DNA from: Symbiodinium natans
Lineage: Eukaryota > Sar > Dinophyceae > Suessiales > Symbiodiniaceae
Reading direction: 5' to 3'
Length of the DNA: 64,000 nucleotides
Assembly: GCA_905221605.1 (NCBI GenBank)
Contig: CAJNDS010002080.1
Location: 1,331,596-1,395,595, forward strand
Position 1 is the first letter of the stretch; the number at the start of each line of letters is the position of its first letter. Both the position numbers and the translations under genes were made by a program. The notes beneath the pieces are model-generated. The model saw nothing but the letters and a program-made list of their open reading frames with translations, was not told where the DNA came from and searched no databases. Of the stretch, positions 32,874 through 42,849 are shown one piece after another.

Positions 32874-35800
32874 ACAACCGCAGGGCGGGGCGCCGCCCGT
32901 TGGTCGTAGTGACCTGGCGAGTCACGGGCAGGCTCGAGGCTTGCTCAGCATTGTTGGTTTTCGTTTGATCCTGTCCAAGACAGGCATCAGGCATGGGGAA
33001 TATGCCAATGCGCAAAATCGTTTCACGCAACAGTGGACGGAAAGATGATGAAAGATGCAGCAAAGCAGAACCCGGTGTACGGTGTTGTACGAGTAGCCTC
33101 ATTCGCCCTACATATTGAGAGGCTGGTCTTTCGTCCACTCCGGGTCCGACTTAGAAGAAGCCTCAGGATCATGAAAGCGAGAAGGGATGAGACTCTTTGG
33201 ATGTCCATGAGCCGACAGGCCACAGCACATTTGCCGCGTGCCAGGGGGCACTGCACAGATTGCTCGCATTTGTTTGTCCGCAGCGGCTACTTTCACTTTC
33301 GGTACTTTTCGGGTTCCTTTCGGTTCCTTTCGGTTCCCGCTTGGGCAGATTGACTTGATTTCCGCTTTGGTTCGGGCATTTGAAGGTTCGCGGTTCGCCC
33401 CTAGCCTCCAGGGCCTGGAGGGTGCGTGTCTTTAACTATCGGGACCTGGATGAAGGCACGAGTGAACTGCTCGGGAGCTGGTCGATCACATCACACTTGT
33501 TGGGCATGATTTGTTGCCGTGCCAGTTGGATCAAAGCTTCATCCATGTTCGGTAGAAGAAGCATATCCGCCAACAACAACGACAAACACACCATGACAAG
33601 GCTGCAGGTACATAGCTTCCGGAATTTGGATCGACGGCCAGCACTCGTATGCACTCGTGTGATTTGCGTTGACGCAGCTGAGCCCACACGATGGACTTCG
33701 GTGACCTCAAAGCTGGGAGGGTTTACACTGCGACTTCAGCTGAGCAAGAATGTCTCGTGATCGTTGATGGCGAGCCTTCTGTAGATCGAACGGTTCCTGG
33801 CTGGTAGATGCTTGCTGCTTGACTGCGCATGACTTGTTCCTGTCACCTCACCTATCTGCCTGGAGATCATCTTGCTTCCCAACGGCAAGCATATCACCGC
33901 GCGACTGCCGGATCCTTGCCGCAGCCCAATGTTCAATGCTAACGTTAACACCATCTCACCAAGTGCCAGCACCGAGAGCAGAGTTCATGGAAAGACTTCG
34001 ATGACACACACCCACACATGCACACGTGCTCTTGAATGTGTGGAGCTGCATTGCATGTTCACTTGCCGAGCTGCGCTCACCCTGATGTTGGCTTGTCTTT
34101 GCTGTCCTTCGGCCCTTCGGGCTCGGGGAGGAGACCCGGCAGTCGATGTTCAGGGCCTGCTGGGTTTGAACCGGTAAGCTGGACCATCTGCATCATTTGC
34201 AGGAGGGGGCCGACGCTAAACCCCAACCCCCAAGCAGAGACGGCACCTCAGGTCCCAAACGGATGCCGCGCTCTCAAGGCCTCGGATCCTGGGGTTTCAG
34301 CTTGCAGTACCGTCGCGAAAGCAAGTGGTGCATAGGTCCAGCGTTGAAGCTTATGTAGTTGTACTAGTAAGAGCAGTGAGGCCTCTGGTTTCTGTGGGGT
34401 GCCAGCGATGTGTTTTTTTGGGCGGGGTGCGCGGCGCAAATTCAAACTCTCACCATGTTAACTGTCTTGGGTGTGTGGGGCCACTCCGCTCTCCTCTCCG
34501 CGCCTACCTGGTTACCTCCTCACTCCACGTGCCACTGTGCATTCCATTGCGTGCTCCCCTCCTCTTTAAGTGTGGAACAGTGCTGGAAGTCCTAGTTTAA
34601 CGTGCTTGTTTCAGCCATTTTCAAACGAAAGAAGAGGTTGTAGCCCTCTGACGGCATGCTTGCGCGCAGATATGTTCTAACACAACAAGGGATCTCGGGA
34701 TAAAGAGGCTCCTTATATGAAGTGGAGGTGCGCCCCCTTTACTGTCAACTGGGGTTTGGTGTGCTCTGTTCGCCAGGCGGACAGCGGCTCGAAACAGTTC
34801 ATGAGCCGCCCCGCCGCCGCCGGCCAACAAGGTACACTTTGAGCCTGTCAAGTGTTTTTGGCAAGGAGCCGGTGCGTTGTGATTTTTCCTTGTCGCGCAG
34901 TGCTTTTGAAAGTTTCCCTGTGAAGCTCTGCTGTGTGCGCGTGTTGTTATCGCAGTCGCGAGGCTGGCGACTCGGCACATGCAATCCCGAGGCCTCGCCA
35001 TCCGTGACTTTTTCATGGTGAAGTGCCTCCAAAAACTGATCAGGTGGCAACAAGCCAGCGGGATGTGCCGAGAGGCCCGGATGCCATGCGGTGATGTCAT
35101 GTTTTGCCATGGCGAATGTCGGGAGCTACGTAGCAGCTGTCTGGCTTGTCTGTACGGTTCAGTTTACTGTTTTCGCGAGGCGCCCGCCGTGGCGATGACC
35201 TCTTCAACTCGCTTTTCACGGCCCCATTGTTTCAGCGAGAGATGTGCATCCTGCGCCAACTTGTTCCACGTTTTGCTGCAACTTGGCTGCAACTTCAACT
35301 CGCGCAATAAATGCTAAGGGTGTTTCTGCTGCTGCCGAATCACTGATCCTTGTAAGCCAGGTGGTCGATAGGTCTACATGCAACTCAGGTTTCGAGCGAG
35401 CTTCGTGCATCGGCTTTCAACCAATGTGTTGAAATATTAGAGGGTTGATTTCGGTGGAGCGTTGCTTTGCTGTGCGGCCGGAATTGTCACCCTGTGGAGT
35501 CGTGGCCCATGCTCTGATCCAACAGCTTTAGAGCCATCAGTACTGTGACAGCTGCAGTTACCTGGTTCTTGTGTTTTTTTAACGTGAGTTTGTTTGTACT
35601 GGTTCTTGGGTGACGACGATAGCGGGAGCGCTCCCGTCAACAGAGAAAACGTAGAGTGAGGCGCCTAAGTTTCGTTGCTGGCAACTCGAGCCGAGCCTCT
35701 TGCGATGTGAAAGCGCTTCTGGAGATGCCATCACGTCAGTGTTCACAATGTCTTAATCCCCTTCCCCTAACACTACACCCCTTCAACTTTAAACATGTGT

Positions 35801-36555
35801 TAAACAGATATTGGACCAGACCTCGGTGTAACCCAGCACCGTGCTAGAATTGTTCGAGACTTAGGCCCCGAGGTGGAAGGAACGGGCCAGGGGTCCGTAT
35901 TGTAGAAGCCGGTGAAGACAGCTATTTGCAACAAGAGTTCCAACAGCGTCGCTTCCAACATCGAGCATGAGCTCGTTGTAGCACGGACGTGTGGTAACAT
36001 GCATGAAGCCGACACCGCTGCGTCTGGAACTGCGCTGGATTGGCAACTGCCCAGGTATCTGCCTCTGCCCCTACGATGTAGTCCGAGCGTGTGCATGTTG
36101 CACCCCAATAAATTCACTCACATGTGTCACGCTGATGTGCATACCTCAGAGCCCAGACTTCATTTAACAATGGCAGCCGGCTTCGGGGCACATTTCTAAC
36201 CTTGAAACCATGCCCAGCTGTCACTTTGTCATTGCGACGTACTGAGACAGAAGACAATTAGCGTGGCCTTGGCTCGCCATGGCAGCCTCTTCAAGACATG
36301 TGGGTCAACAAGGCCTTGCCCTTGTCAATTTAATCTTGTGATTTCTTGAAAAGCGAGATGCAGCGATAGCGTGTTATATAGGCACGTTGTGAACACACAG
36401 TTGGGAATGGTGGACAAGGTCTTGGGGTTCGCCGCGGGAGTCGGTGCCCTCCATTGCTCCTCGCCGCAAGAGACATGGGAATACGTTCGCTACCTAGACC
36501 AAGACATTTCTGTGTCTTGGCCGCAATGAAGAGGCATGCGACAAGAATTTGCCTT
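32874..36555. other. Stretch with no confident gene
   Basis: Weak + candidates lie at about 33640-33760 and 33865-33955 (IILLPNGKHITARLPDP). Neither could be assigned. Short (TTTCGGTTCC)-like duplication is seen near 33308-33338. A degenerate telomere-like motif (CTAAACCCC) lies at 34215-34230. Open frames on the two strands at 34620-35320 overlap and neither has motifs. Confidence 0.35.
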
Positions 36556-36589
36556 AAATGACATGCGGCACGCGTTACACATTCAGACT

Positions 36590-36760
36590 GGCGCAGGCAG
36601 TGAGCCCCTTGCCTCGCGAGGGCCGCGAGCTCTTGTATCAGCTCTGGCGATCGCTGGGAGGGAGCCCTGCCGACCGTGCCGAAAACATAGCGAAGTGTGC
36701 ACCAGGCCGAAGCGAAGATGAAATACGATGGACATTGAAAGGTCGCTGCAGGTCCTGTCA
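36590..36760 (+). CDS. Candidate exon with a weak SANT/Myb-like pattern
   Basis: An open + segment reads LYQLWRSLGGSPADRAENIA then KCAPGRSEDEIRWTLKG. The spacing of W, the IA and the PGRSxxEIR resembles the third part of a SANT/Myb helix-turn-helix, but only about 40 residues are visible and key aromatic residues are missing. It may be an upstream exon of the exostosin gene or of something else. The resemblance could be chance. Confidence 0.25.
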
Positions 36761-36790
36761 CACTGTCACGGCGCCCTCCTTGACTGAGGC

Positions 36791-39452
36791 ATGGCCGCAA
36801 TCATGCTCCACTCATTGCCCTTCATCGACCGGGACGAAGGCGAGGCGGTCGCCGCGGAGGTCTACCGCCAGGCTGAACGCTTGGCACTTTCCACAGGCGC
36901 GACGTTGCTTGCCAAGTATTCGTTTCTCCTGGGAGTGTTCTCCCCTGCCCACAGGATGGAGTGACACGAGCGACAGGTGGATCGTGAATCTGACTTGGCA
37001 CGAAGCCGCACCCAAGCTTCTTGGCCTGGAGCCTTTGCCAGATGCTCAAAGCTGCACCGATTCAAGCACGGCAAGCAAGCGACCCAGCTTCTACGTCTAC
37101 GACACTGGCGACTACGCGCGACCGCTCTTAAGCTGTGCCTCCGGGATGGAAGGTTCAGAGGTGATGCTTCACCGATTCCTGCTCCGAAGCCGGTGTCGAA
37201 CCCTAAGCCCAGACGACGCTGACTTCTTTTACGTGCCATTCTACTCCTTTTGCTTCCAGCTCCTCAGCTTGCATCTAGCAGAATCTCGCGCGCATCGTGC
37301 AACCATGAACAGTGAGCCTTTGTAGCGGGAGAAGAGAGCACAGGAACTTGCACATCAAGCCCGGCACGGAGACTGAGGAGCTGGACAAACACAACATCGC
37401 AGTAGTCAAATCCCTGGACTACTTTGACGTATACCGCAGAAGGCGAGTTGAAAGAGTCGCTATAGTCACCGTCGGTCTCAAGTTTTCACACGATGCCAGA
37501 AAATCTCAAATTGTCCAGAGGCAGCACATCTTCCACTTCGCCCATGAGTTCTGGGACTTCCCATCCTGGGAGGCTTACGTGGCCAGGTCCAAGATCTTTG
37601 CGGTGGAAGCAAACCCACTGATCGACGTCGAAAACTATCGCCACTGCAACCTGCTTGCGGAATCATCAGGATCAATCTTGCTGTGCTTAGTTTGCTCCGA
37701 CCCCCGCATCTTCAAATCCTAAACCCCTAAATCCAAAAGGCACAGCTGCGTAGCCTTCAGCCGACTCGGACTCACAGGGGTTCCATCTCAAACTTCACGA
37801 GTCGTTGGGTGCTTTGCGGCGGACGAAGTAGACGGAAATCGAAGAGCCTTGTGCGCGTGAGGTGTCTCTTGCTTCGATGCCTGGAAAGACGTGGCTGTCC
37901 CTGGCCATACAGATGCCTGGGCCATGCGCAAACTTCGTGAGCGTGGGCGGAAGCTGAGCAGCGCGCGCCGCTATCGCTTCTGCTCCTTGGGGCATTCCTT
38001 AAGTTAAGTCATTCTTCGCATCTCCCTACCGTTCGCAGACCCACATGTAGCATAGAGCTCGAAACTGAAAGCCGGTATCTTGCTGCCTCTGACGCATGAG
38101 AGGTTTCCATGGGGCGATGCGGCATGAACTCTACGAGAGGACGCACGCTCAAGGCACAAAGCCCGAGCTGACGTTGAGCGCACACGCTGAACACGCATGT
38201 TGAGCGTGCACGTTGAGCACACATGTTGAGCACATGAGTTGAGTTGCAGGCAGACTGTTCAACGGGAGCCGCGCCGCGGATACACGGAGGCAAATACAGA
38301 GGTTGGCCAGCGAGCACCTTGACTGCGCCCGGTGTTGGCTCGTGTGGGATGATGGATGCCAATGGATGCTGTGTGGGTGCTTTGACAAGCTGCTCAGCCT
38401 GCTCAGCTTCTAAGCCGCATAAGCCAAAGGTCAGATGCGAGCATTGGACCGCACATCACTCCACTTCTGGACCGGCCCTTTGCTTCCGGCATGCCTTGCA
38501 AGTGCCCATGAAGAGACCAGCAAGCAGCAAGCACCCTCTGGTAAAGTTTCAACATGCAGGACTACTATGAGCGCGTGGGGGATTGCAGTTTTTGCTTGGT
38601 GCCAAAAGGCACAACATGTTAACTTTGAAAGGTGCCTGCGGTAGGATGTTTTGTGACAGGCGTTGGCTACACCAACGGACGCCTTTTTGAGGCCTTCTTT
38701 GCAGGCCAGCTGTACCCCTCAAAGCATCTCAAAGCCCTCACAGCCGGTAAGCTCATGATCCCAAGGCCCGCAATACACCCTAGAATCAGCATTCCCTTGA
38801 AAGCACTTACGAACCCTCTAAGCATTCCGTTGAAAGCCCCAATCAATTGAGCCATTGGGCCATTGAGCCTTTCTGTTTAGGCTGCATCCCTGTCATCTTG
38901 TCGGATGCCATGGTGGTGCCTTTCCAAGGGCCGGGGTCTCTCAGAGGGTGCCCCTTCAAAGCTGCTACTCTGTGGCTTTTCCGTGACTTTTGATAAAATA
39001 TGTCCGAGATTTCTTGTGAGGTTCCTTCCATGGCCAGACTTCAGCATCAAGCTTCCCATGGGCCTTAGCCTCAAATCGGAAGCTGAGTCGGAAGCTTCAC
39101 AGGGTTTCCTTTCAAAGCCCCGAATTCACGTGAGACGATGTGGGCCGGGCTGTCCGCCTGCTGCGGACGATGCCAGCAGCAAGGGTCGACCAGATGCAGG
39201 ACGAACTGGGAGATGATTGGGGTTTAGGGTTTAGGGAGTTTAGGGTTTAGGGTGTAGGACATATTTTAGAATCATCCGAGCATCTCGGAACCACGGCAGG
39301 AGAGTTTATGGGAGAATGCCAGATGCTCAGTACTGTGAGTCGTGTTTGATGAGCGTGCGGCGACGGTGACAGCCCAGGCTTGTTGGTTCGACTACTATTC
39401 CTCGGATCCAGCGTGTTCTCCATACGAGGGTGTTCTGCGCGTGCAGTGCTGA
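36791..39452 (+). CDS. Exostosin-family glycosyltransferase (GT47-like), multi-exon
   Basis: Likely a Golgi type II glycosyltransferase acting on polysaccharide or glycoprotein glycans. Exons: 36791-~36955 (MAAIMLHSLPFIDRDEGEAV; possible start ATG 36791), ~36990-37320 (RPSFYVYDTGDY, GSEVMLHRFL, DADFFYVPFYSFC), ~37341-37450 (LDKHNIAVVKSLDYFDVY), ~37520-37655 (HIFHFAHEFWDFPSWEAYV), ~37866-37990 (SCFDAWKDVAVPGHTDA), ~38086-38140, ~38560-38608 (YYERVGDCSFCLVPKG), 38660-38704 (VGYTNGRLFEAFFA), 38881-38929 (CIPVILSDAMVVPFQ), 39021-~39065 (FLPWPDFSIKLPM), ~39136-39215 (VGRAVRLLRTMP) and ~39377-39452. The joined C-terminal block matches the family core GRLFEA...GCIPVILSD...PF. The likely stop is TGA 39450-39452. 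Three placed introns are GC-AG. The N-terminus and signal anchor were not found. Confidence 0.85.
38150..38242. repeat. Short degenerate tandem repeat (GTTGAGC-ACA units)
   Basis: Five or six imperfect copies of a 12-16 base unit based on TGTTGAGCACA, in an inferred exostosin intron. Confidence 0.7.
39219..39253 (+). repeat. Telomere-like TTTAGGG block in an exostosin intron
   Basis: Four TTTAGGG units in two pairs, directly after the exon ending near 39215 and before the last exon. Confidence 0.9.
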
Positions 39453-40395
39453 GGTTGCGCATGCAGGCAGATGGATCAGATTGGTGGCTGTGGCAAGTGT
39501 TGTGTTCCAAGTTGCCGAGGTTCTCGAAATGCAGCAGGAGAAGCCCCGCTGGGAGGTGTAGCGAGTAGAGTTGCATATGTTAGTCAGAGCATCCAATGCG
39601 TGACAGATTCGCCAGCTGCCGCTCTTTTGGGCACCAGAAGGCCTTCCAATCTGCCAAATGCGGCACTTCATCGGGAACTTTGCCACACGGGGTTGCTCTG
39701 TCATCACAAATCCTTTTCGGAGGCTTGTGGCAATAGATGTTCCAGAGGTTCTTCTCGAAGCTCTTCCGAGAACAGGCCAGGCACGAATAAGCCAGTCCAT
39801 GTCCATCCATGTCCGTTCAATCACAAAGCAGCTTCCAGCAGGAGACTCTGCAGCTGAAGACGTCCATTTTCGATGGCCGATTGCCAATCTCGGTGTCGGT
39901 ATGTTGCCGGCTTGCTCGCACCTTTGCCTTTTGATTTATGTTTGCTGCACCTTCATCTGAGGAAACTGAACGTGATGGCGACGGCACGGGCACCACAGTC
40001 ACAGGAGGGCCGAAAGTAGATCAATCTGTGAAGGGCATGCCATCCATGTCGTTTCTGTCCTTCTCGTCCTTCTAGTCGCTGCTGTCGTGTTGTGAAAATT
40101 TACCTGCACTCCCAAGCTAGTCCTCCTCACTATCCCCACTCCGCAGTGGGCCCAATCAAACCTGGACCTGACATGAATATTCAGCTGCAGGAACGTGCCG
40201 TGAAGGTGCATAGGCTAGAGTCTGGAGGGAGCACCATCATGAGTTTGGAATCTCCGAGGAATCTTTAGCTCAGGTCTAGAATGCAGGAATCACATAACAT
40301 ATGCCACCCCCTAGCCTACGCAGCAAAGAATACCCCTTTCCCCTCCACGTGCAGATAGAATGTGCCCACGCTCCCACAAGAAAAAGAGACTCTGC
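39453..40395. other. Stretch without a confident gene
   Basis: The most protein-like frame is on - at 39580-39810 (77 codons, Cys-rich: YSCLACSRKSF, YCHKPPKRICDD, FWCPKERQLA). It might be a small or fragmentary minus-strand gene or a retroelement piece. The + frames over the same bases are less convincing. Nothing is recognised at 39900-40395. Confidence 0.3.
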
Positions 40396-40398
40396 CCG

Positions 40399-40462
40399 AT
40401 ATGAAGCAGGGTTTATATTTATAGTTTTGGGGGTACAAGAAATATATACCCTACTTCATATC
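40399..40462. mobile_element. Short hairpin element, deleted copy of the 43598-43735 MITE-like family
   Basis: The ends are GATATGAAGCAGGGT and its near reverse complement ACCCTACTTCATATC. The inner GGGGGTACAAGAAATATA is the reverse complement of 43618-43644. The spacing is about 65 bases, against about 138 in the other copy. Confidence 0.75.
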
Positions 40463-40629
40463 ACGGAGAGGAAGTGGCAACAGTATGCCCAACGGAAGAA
40501 ACACTCGTGCCTGATGCAGCGACATACCGTCTCACCGACCCCCTACGGCCCGAGCCCCTAAACAGAATGAAGGCTGGCCAGTCCAGGGTCGTAAGCTGAA
40601 GACCAGAAGAGGGAGTATGTTACACGGAG

Positions 40630-40735
40630 ACAGAGCGAGAGACAGAGAGAGAGAGAGAGGTCCCATCGCGCGCCCTTTGGGGCAGCCTTCCCTTCGGGGG
40701 GGGCTAAGCGTGCAGGAGAGAGAGAGAGAGGCCCC
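40630..40735. repeat. GA-repeat / UUCG-hairpin module, copy 1
   Basis: A GA dinucleotide run, then GCGCCCTTTGGGGC and CCCTTCGGGG (two short GC stems with four-base loops), then GGGGGGGCTAAGCGTG, then another GA run. The same order occurs at 62553-62625 and in part at 60695-60784. Confidence 0.75.
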
Positions 40736-41300
40736 AAGCCCCAAGAAAGAAAGAAAGACAGAAAGACATCCTACTAGCGGACCCTCAAAAGCGTGGAGAA
40801 GAAGAAGAAGAAGAAAGAAAGAGAGGAGAAGAGCATGCCCCCAAGAAAGAAAGAGAAGCAGAAGACCTTCGGATTCGGAAGATTGTCTCAGCATCTTGGC
40901 CGAAGCCCCTTGAAAGACAGCTTCAGCCTTGCCCGGATATTTGCATGTTGCTCCATTCTCTCCTACGTGCTGTTGGACGAGAAAAGAAGAACCCCCCCCC
41001 CCCCCCCGAACTAATCGGGCAGTACCCAGTGAGAAGGCGACCTTGGAGAGAATCAGAGGCTGTGCGCAAATGCGAACTGTGAAGGAGCCTGCGGAGGAGC
41101 GCTGTGAAGGAGTGCGGGATACCTGGCGGTGTCACATCTGTGGAAAAAAAGGCCCGTATCTAGAACATCTGACGTGCGCAGGTCAAGCCAAAAGCAAGTC
41201 TAAAGCCGGTAAAAACATGTCACAAACAACATCTTCCTGGCAAGTTCGGCTCTGGGCTGGTACTGGTAGTATTCACATGGCATAGTACAGGATTTTCAGA
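40736..41300 (+). other. Purine-rich tract and small zinc-finger-like ORF
   Basis: AAGAAAG/AGAAGAAG tracts run to about 40860 and a poly-C (15 C) is near 40993. A + frame ending near 41285 contains WRCHICGKKGPYLEHLTCAG, with a C-x2-C-x8-H-x2-C spacing that could bind zinc. It lacks any other domain. It may belong to a decayed mobile element carrying the upstream GA/hairpin module. Confidence 0.35.
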
Positions 41301-41369
41301 GTAATCTTTCGGGAGGGGTAGTATTCACATAGCATAGTACGGGATATTCAGAGTAATCTTTCGGAAAGG
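41265..41369. repeat. Tandem duplication of a 52-53 base unit
   Basis: Two near-identical copies (about 41265-41316 and 41317-41369) both begin GGTAGTATTCACAT and contain CAGAGTAATCTTTCGG. A few substitutions separate them. Confidence 0.9.
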
Positions 41370-42845
41370 CTTAGTCCAACAGGACCGGAGTTCGCTACCA
41401 GCATGAATGACCGTAGTCCGAAGAGCCAGCTGTCATTTTCATGAAAATAGCAGGGGCGCTCGCCACTAGGCTTTTTGCTAGCGGTTGCAGCATCGTGCAG
41501 CAAAGAACTTCATACTTGATCCTTAAATGCGCCCTCGGGAGTCGCCATGCAAAGGCGGCTTTCTGTGCGCAGGCGTTGCTGGAAGGCTGCGCGACAAAGC
41601 GCCAGGTTCAAGTGTGGACTCTGGGCTCACGAGCCAGTGCGCTGCAGGCTTCACCACTCGTGGCTGTCTTACTAGTGGGCACCTGTGGCCTGGCTCAGAG
41701 CCCAGCATCCCAGAAGGGAGCATCCCAGAAGAGCATCCCCCAGAAATTGCGCCTGAGAACGAAGGCTGCCTTCGTGCATGGCATCCAGAGCAGCCAAGTC
41801 ACTTCCCGCAAGGTGGGCCCTTTGTGCTTGTTGTGAACTAATGTTACTGCTTCTCAATGTTCTGCACGGTTCAAGAAAAGAACAGTAACCTTTCATGGGG
41901 TGAGATTTTGGACATCGCGCCCCTAGACTCCAGGCGCGATCGGCCGTGTTGGCTGGCCCTGAGCTCAGGATTAGGATTTGTGGCGTTAGAGATCTCAGAG
42001 TTCAGGGTTTGCTGTGCGACGCAGCCAGTTGTAAGGCAGTCCCCTAATTAGCCTGAAAAGCCCAAAGTGCCCCGACACCCCCACAAATATTCCAAGCCGA
42101 AACCTGCAGCAGACAGTCCGCTGGCCTTCCTCATTGTGCTATCTCGCGTCGTCTTGCACTGTCTGATGAAGCCTTGACACTTCGGGCCGGATCTCAAGGG
42201 CGGGGACATGCTGAAAGTATTCACATCAGCTGCCAAGGCATGGCTCAGAAGAGCTGGTATATCATGTCTCGAATTCTGTACTGTGCGGGCGGGCGCCAGA
42301 TTCAAGGTGCACACGGAGTTTGGGTCGACGGTGCACGCGGGGACTGTCCGGGATGCACACGGGCTTCTGGAAACCTGCGCCCGTGCGTGCCTTTTTTTTG
42401 GGCTGGGAGGTCTTGGGTTTTGGGTGGGGGACTCTGAAGGGCAGAAGTGGTTGCGAGTCCATCATCGCAGGGCCCAAGGCCTCGGGCGCTAAAGGTGATG
42501 TTGGGCGGGAAGCTTTCATCCCTACAAGCAGATAGCGAACCCTAGACCCAAACAGGAGATGTTGGGTTGGAAGCCCTGAAACCTGAAAGGTGTGGCCGAA
42601 AGCCTGACCTAATGTCATCACTGGCCTTCATTCCTTTCACGCGTATATCGGGCTTGACGACTTCGAGCAGGGTTTAATCCTGGCGATCCCATGTTCGCTT
42701 AATGTTGCGCTGTGGTCTCCGCAATTCGTAGTTTGCGATGTGACTTGTCGGCCTACATCTCTTGCACCCATGCCCTTACTTGGAACAGCCGGCGCATGCA
42801 ACCGTGTTATGGCTTAGCTAGTCTTCCGGGCTCATGTTCCCTCGT
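41370..42845. other. Stretch without a recognised gene
   Basis: A + frame of 131 codons starts at ATG 41441 (MKIAGALATRLFASGCSIV, hydrophobic ASPLVAVLLVGTCGLA) and ends at 41836. It resembles no family I know and has no support beyond length. The remaining frames at 42050-42620 overlap on both strands. Confidence 0.3.
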
Positions 42846-42849
42846 CTAG

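Noticed and set aside
36590..36760. A firm SANT/Myb transcription-factor call
   Set aside because: Only one partial helix-turn-helix pattern is present and conserved Trp positions are missing, so it is listed only as a weak candidate.
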